Origin: Hymenolepis diminuta
Lineage: Eukaryota; Platyhelminthes; Cestoda; Cyclophyllidea; Hymenolepididae
Direction: 5' to 3'
NCBI GenBank assembly: GCA_900708905.1
Contig: CAADRB010000059.1
Location: 118,371-182,370 of the forward strand
Length of the DNA: 64,000 bases
Position 1 is the stretch's first letter, and every line of letters begins with the position of its first letter. Position numbers and translations under genes: made by a program. The notes beneath the pieces were generated by a model. The model searched no databases. It was not told the origin of the DNA and saw only the letters and a program-made list of their open reading frames with translations. Of this stretch, positions 63,559 through 64,000 are shown in pieces.

Positions 63559-63840
63559 ATGGTCTATAACGATATTATAGAAGGCAGTTTACTGATGTCT
63601 TTATCTGTGTTCTGTTATAGCTGCATCAAAGCTGTAATAATTTTATGGGCACTTGACGATTGTCCAAGTGCAGGGGCCAAATTAGATCGGTCAGCACGCC
63701 GCAGCAAACTCACCACTTCAGGAAGGAAAAGGAGCGGAGCCCACGACCAAATGTTTGCTTTTGAGGAACGGCGGCTAAACACAGCCATTTCCGACTTGGT
63801 CGACCAAATATTAAAACTGCCATTGCACCATACCAGATAA
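63559..63840 (+). other. Open frame in the semaphorin 3' region, possible alternative last exon
   Basis: A frame open to TAA at 63838-63840 reads DDCPSAGAKLDRSARRSK and FEERRLNTAISDLVDQIL. It is richer in G+C and more protein-like than the adjacent sequence. An acceptor-like tctgttatag lies inside it at about 63620. It may be an alternative cytoplasmic tail of the semaphorin or plain 3'UTR. I found no convincing donor in exon 9 to join it. Confidence 0.3.
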
Positions 63841-63842
63841 CC

Positions 63843-63848
63843 AATAAA
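63843..63848 (+). promoter_or_regulatory. Polyadenylation signal for the semaphorin gene
   Basis: An AATAAA lies 453 bases after the main stop codon and 2 bases after the stop of the alternative open frame. A second AATAAA follows at about 63854. It marks the likely 3' end of the transcript. Confidence 0.5.
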
Positions 63849-64000
63849 ATACAAATAAACCGAAAATTTGATTGCACACAGGACGAAATGATAAGATGGT
63901 TTAACCGTTTAGGTAGTTAAAATAGCAAATTTAAAGTTTCAGGCAAAATAAGATCGAACAATAAGAGAGCGGGGAAAGAGCCACCACGGAGCCCACATTC

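Noticed and set aside
1..64000. CRISPR arrays, operons, rRNA or intact tRNA genes
   Set aside because: No regularly spaced direct repeats, no prokaryotic gene spacing, and no stretch that I recognise as rRNA or as a foldable complete tRNA.

Overview
This is a eukaryotic, AT-rich (roughly two-thirds A+T by eye) genomic window with intron-rich genes. Mixed multi-kilobase and tiny introns (35 and 44 bp), start codons lying just downstream of splice-acceptor-like AGs, degenerate mariner copies and an animal gene set (semaphorin, WDR86-like, N-myristoyltransferase) all suggest a metazoan. A parasitic flatworm, perhaps a tapeworm, fits best. The taxon is an inference, because no species-diagnostic sequence was recognised. 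All gene models were assembled by hand from splice consensus, reading phase and protein-family resemblance.

Layout. Left edge (minus strand): the 3' part of a divergent C-type-lectin-like gene (284-742), then a complete five-exon WDR86-like WD40 gene (1190-6584). 8.5-11.8 kb (minus): the 3' exons of an unrecognised Ser/Tyr-rich protein. 14.5-16.8 kb (minus): a complete three-exon gene for a BTB protein whose C-terminal half resembles the plant NPH3 domain, which is the most surprising protein in the window. It is head-to-head, with a gap of about 500 bp, with a complete ten-exon N-myristoyltransferase gene (17.3-24.2 kb, plus). That gene's eighth intron carries an inactivated mariner element.

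27.3-37 kb (plus): a two-exon gene of unknown function is followed by a C2H2 zinc-finger gene. Every exon of the zinc-finger gene that I can place is flanked by phase-1 introns, and four successive fingers sit on separate 87-nt exons. The two may share a 5' exon.

37-42.3 kb is gene-poor, with two weakly supported short gene candidates. 42.3-63.4 kb (plus) is one long transmembrane semaphorin gene of nine exons. It has a 35-bp first intron, a probable GC-AG intron, a 55-nt exon just downstream of a perfect hairpin, and a second truncated mariner in a large intron. A 12-base N gap lies at 61475.

Working together: apart from the divergent BTB-NPH3/NMT pair, which may share a promoter, the genes look functionally independent. 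They cover protein lipidation, a likely cullin-3 adaptor, a WD40 scaffold, DNA binding and cell guidance. Long stretches not mentioned below hold AT-rich sequence in which I could not support a gene.
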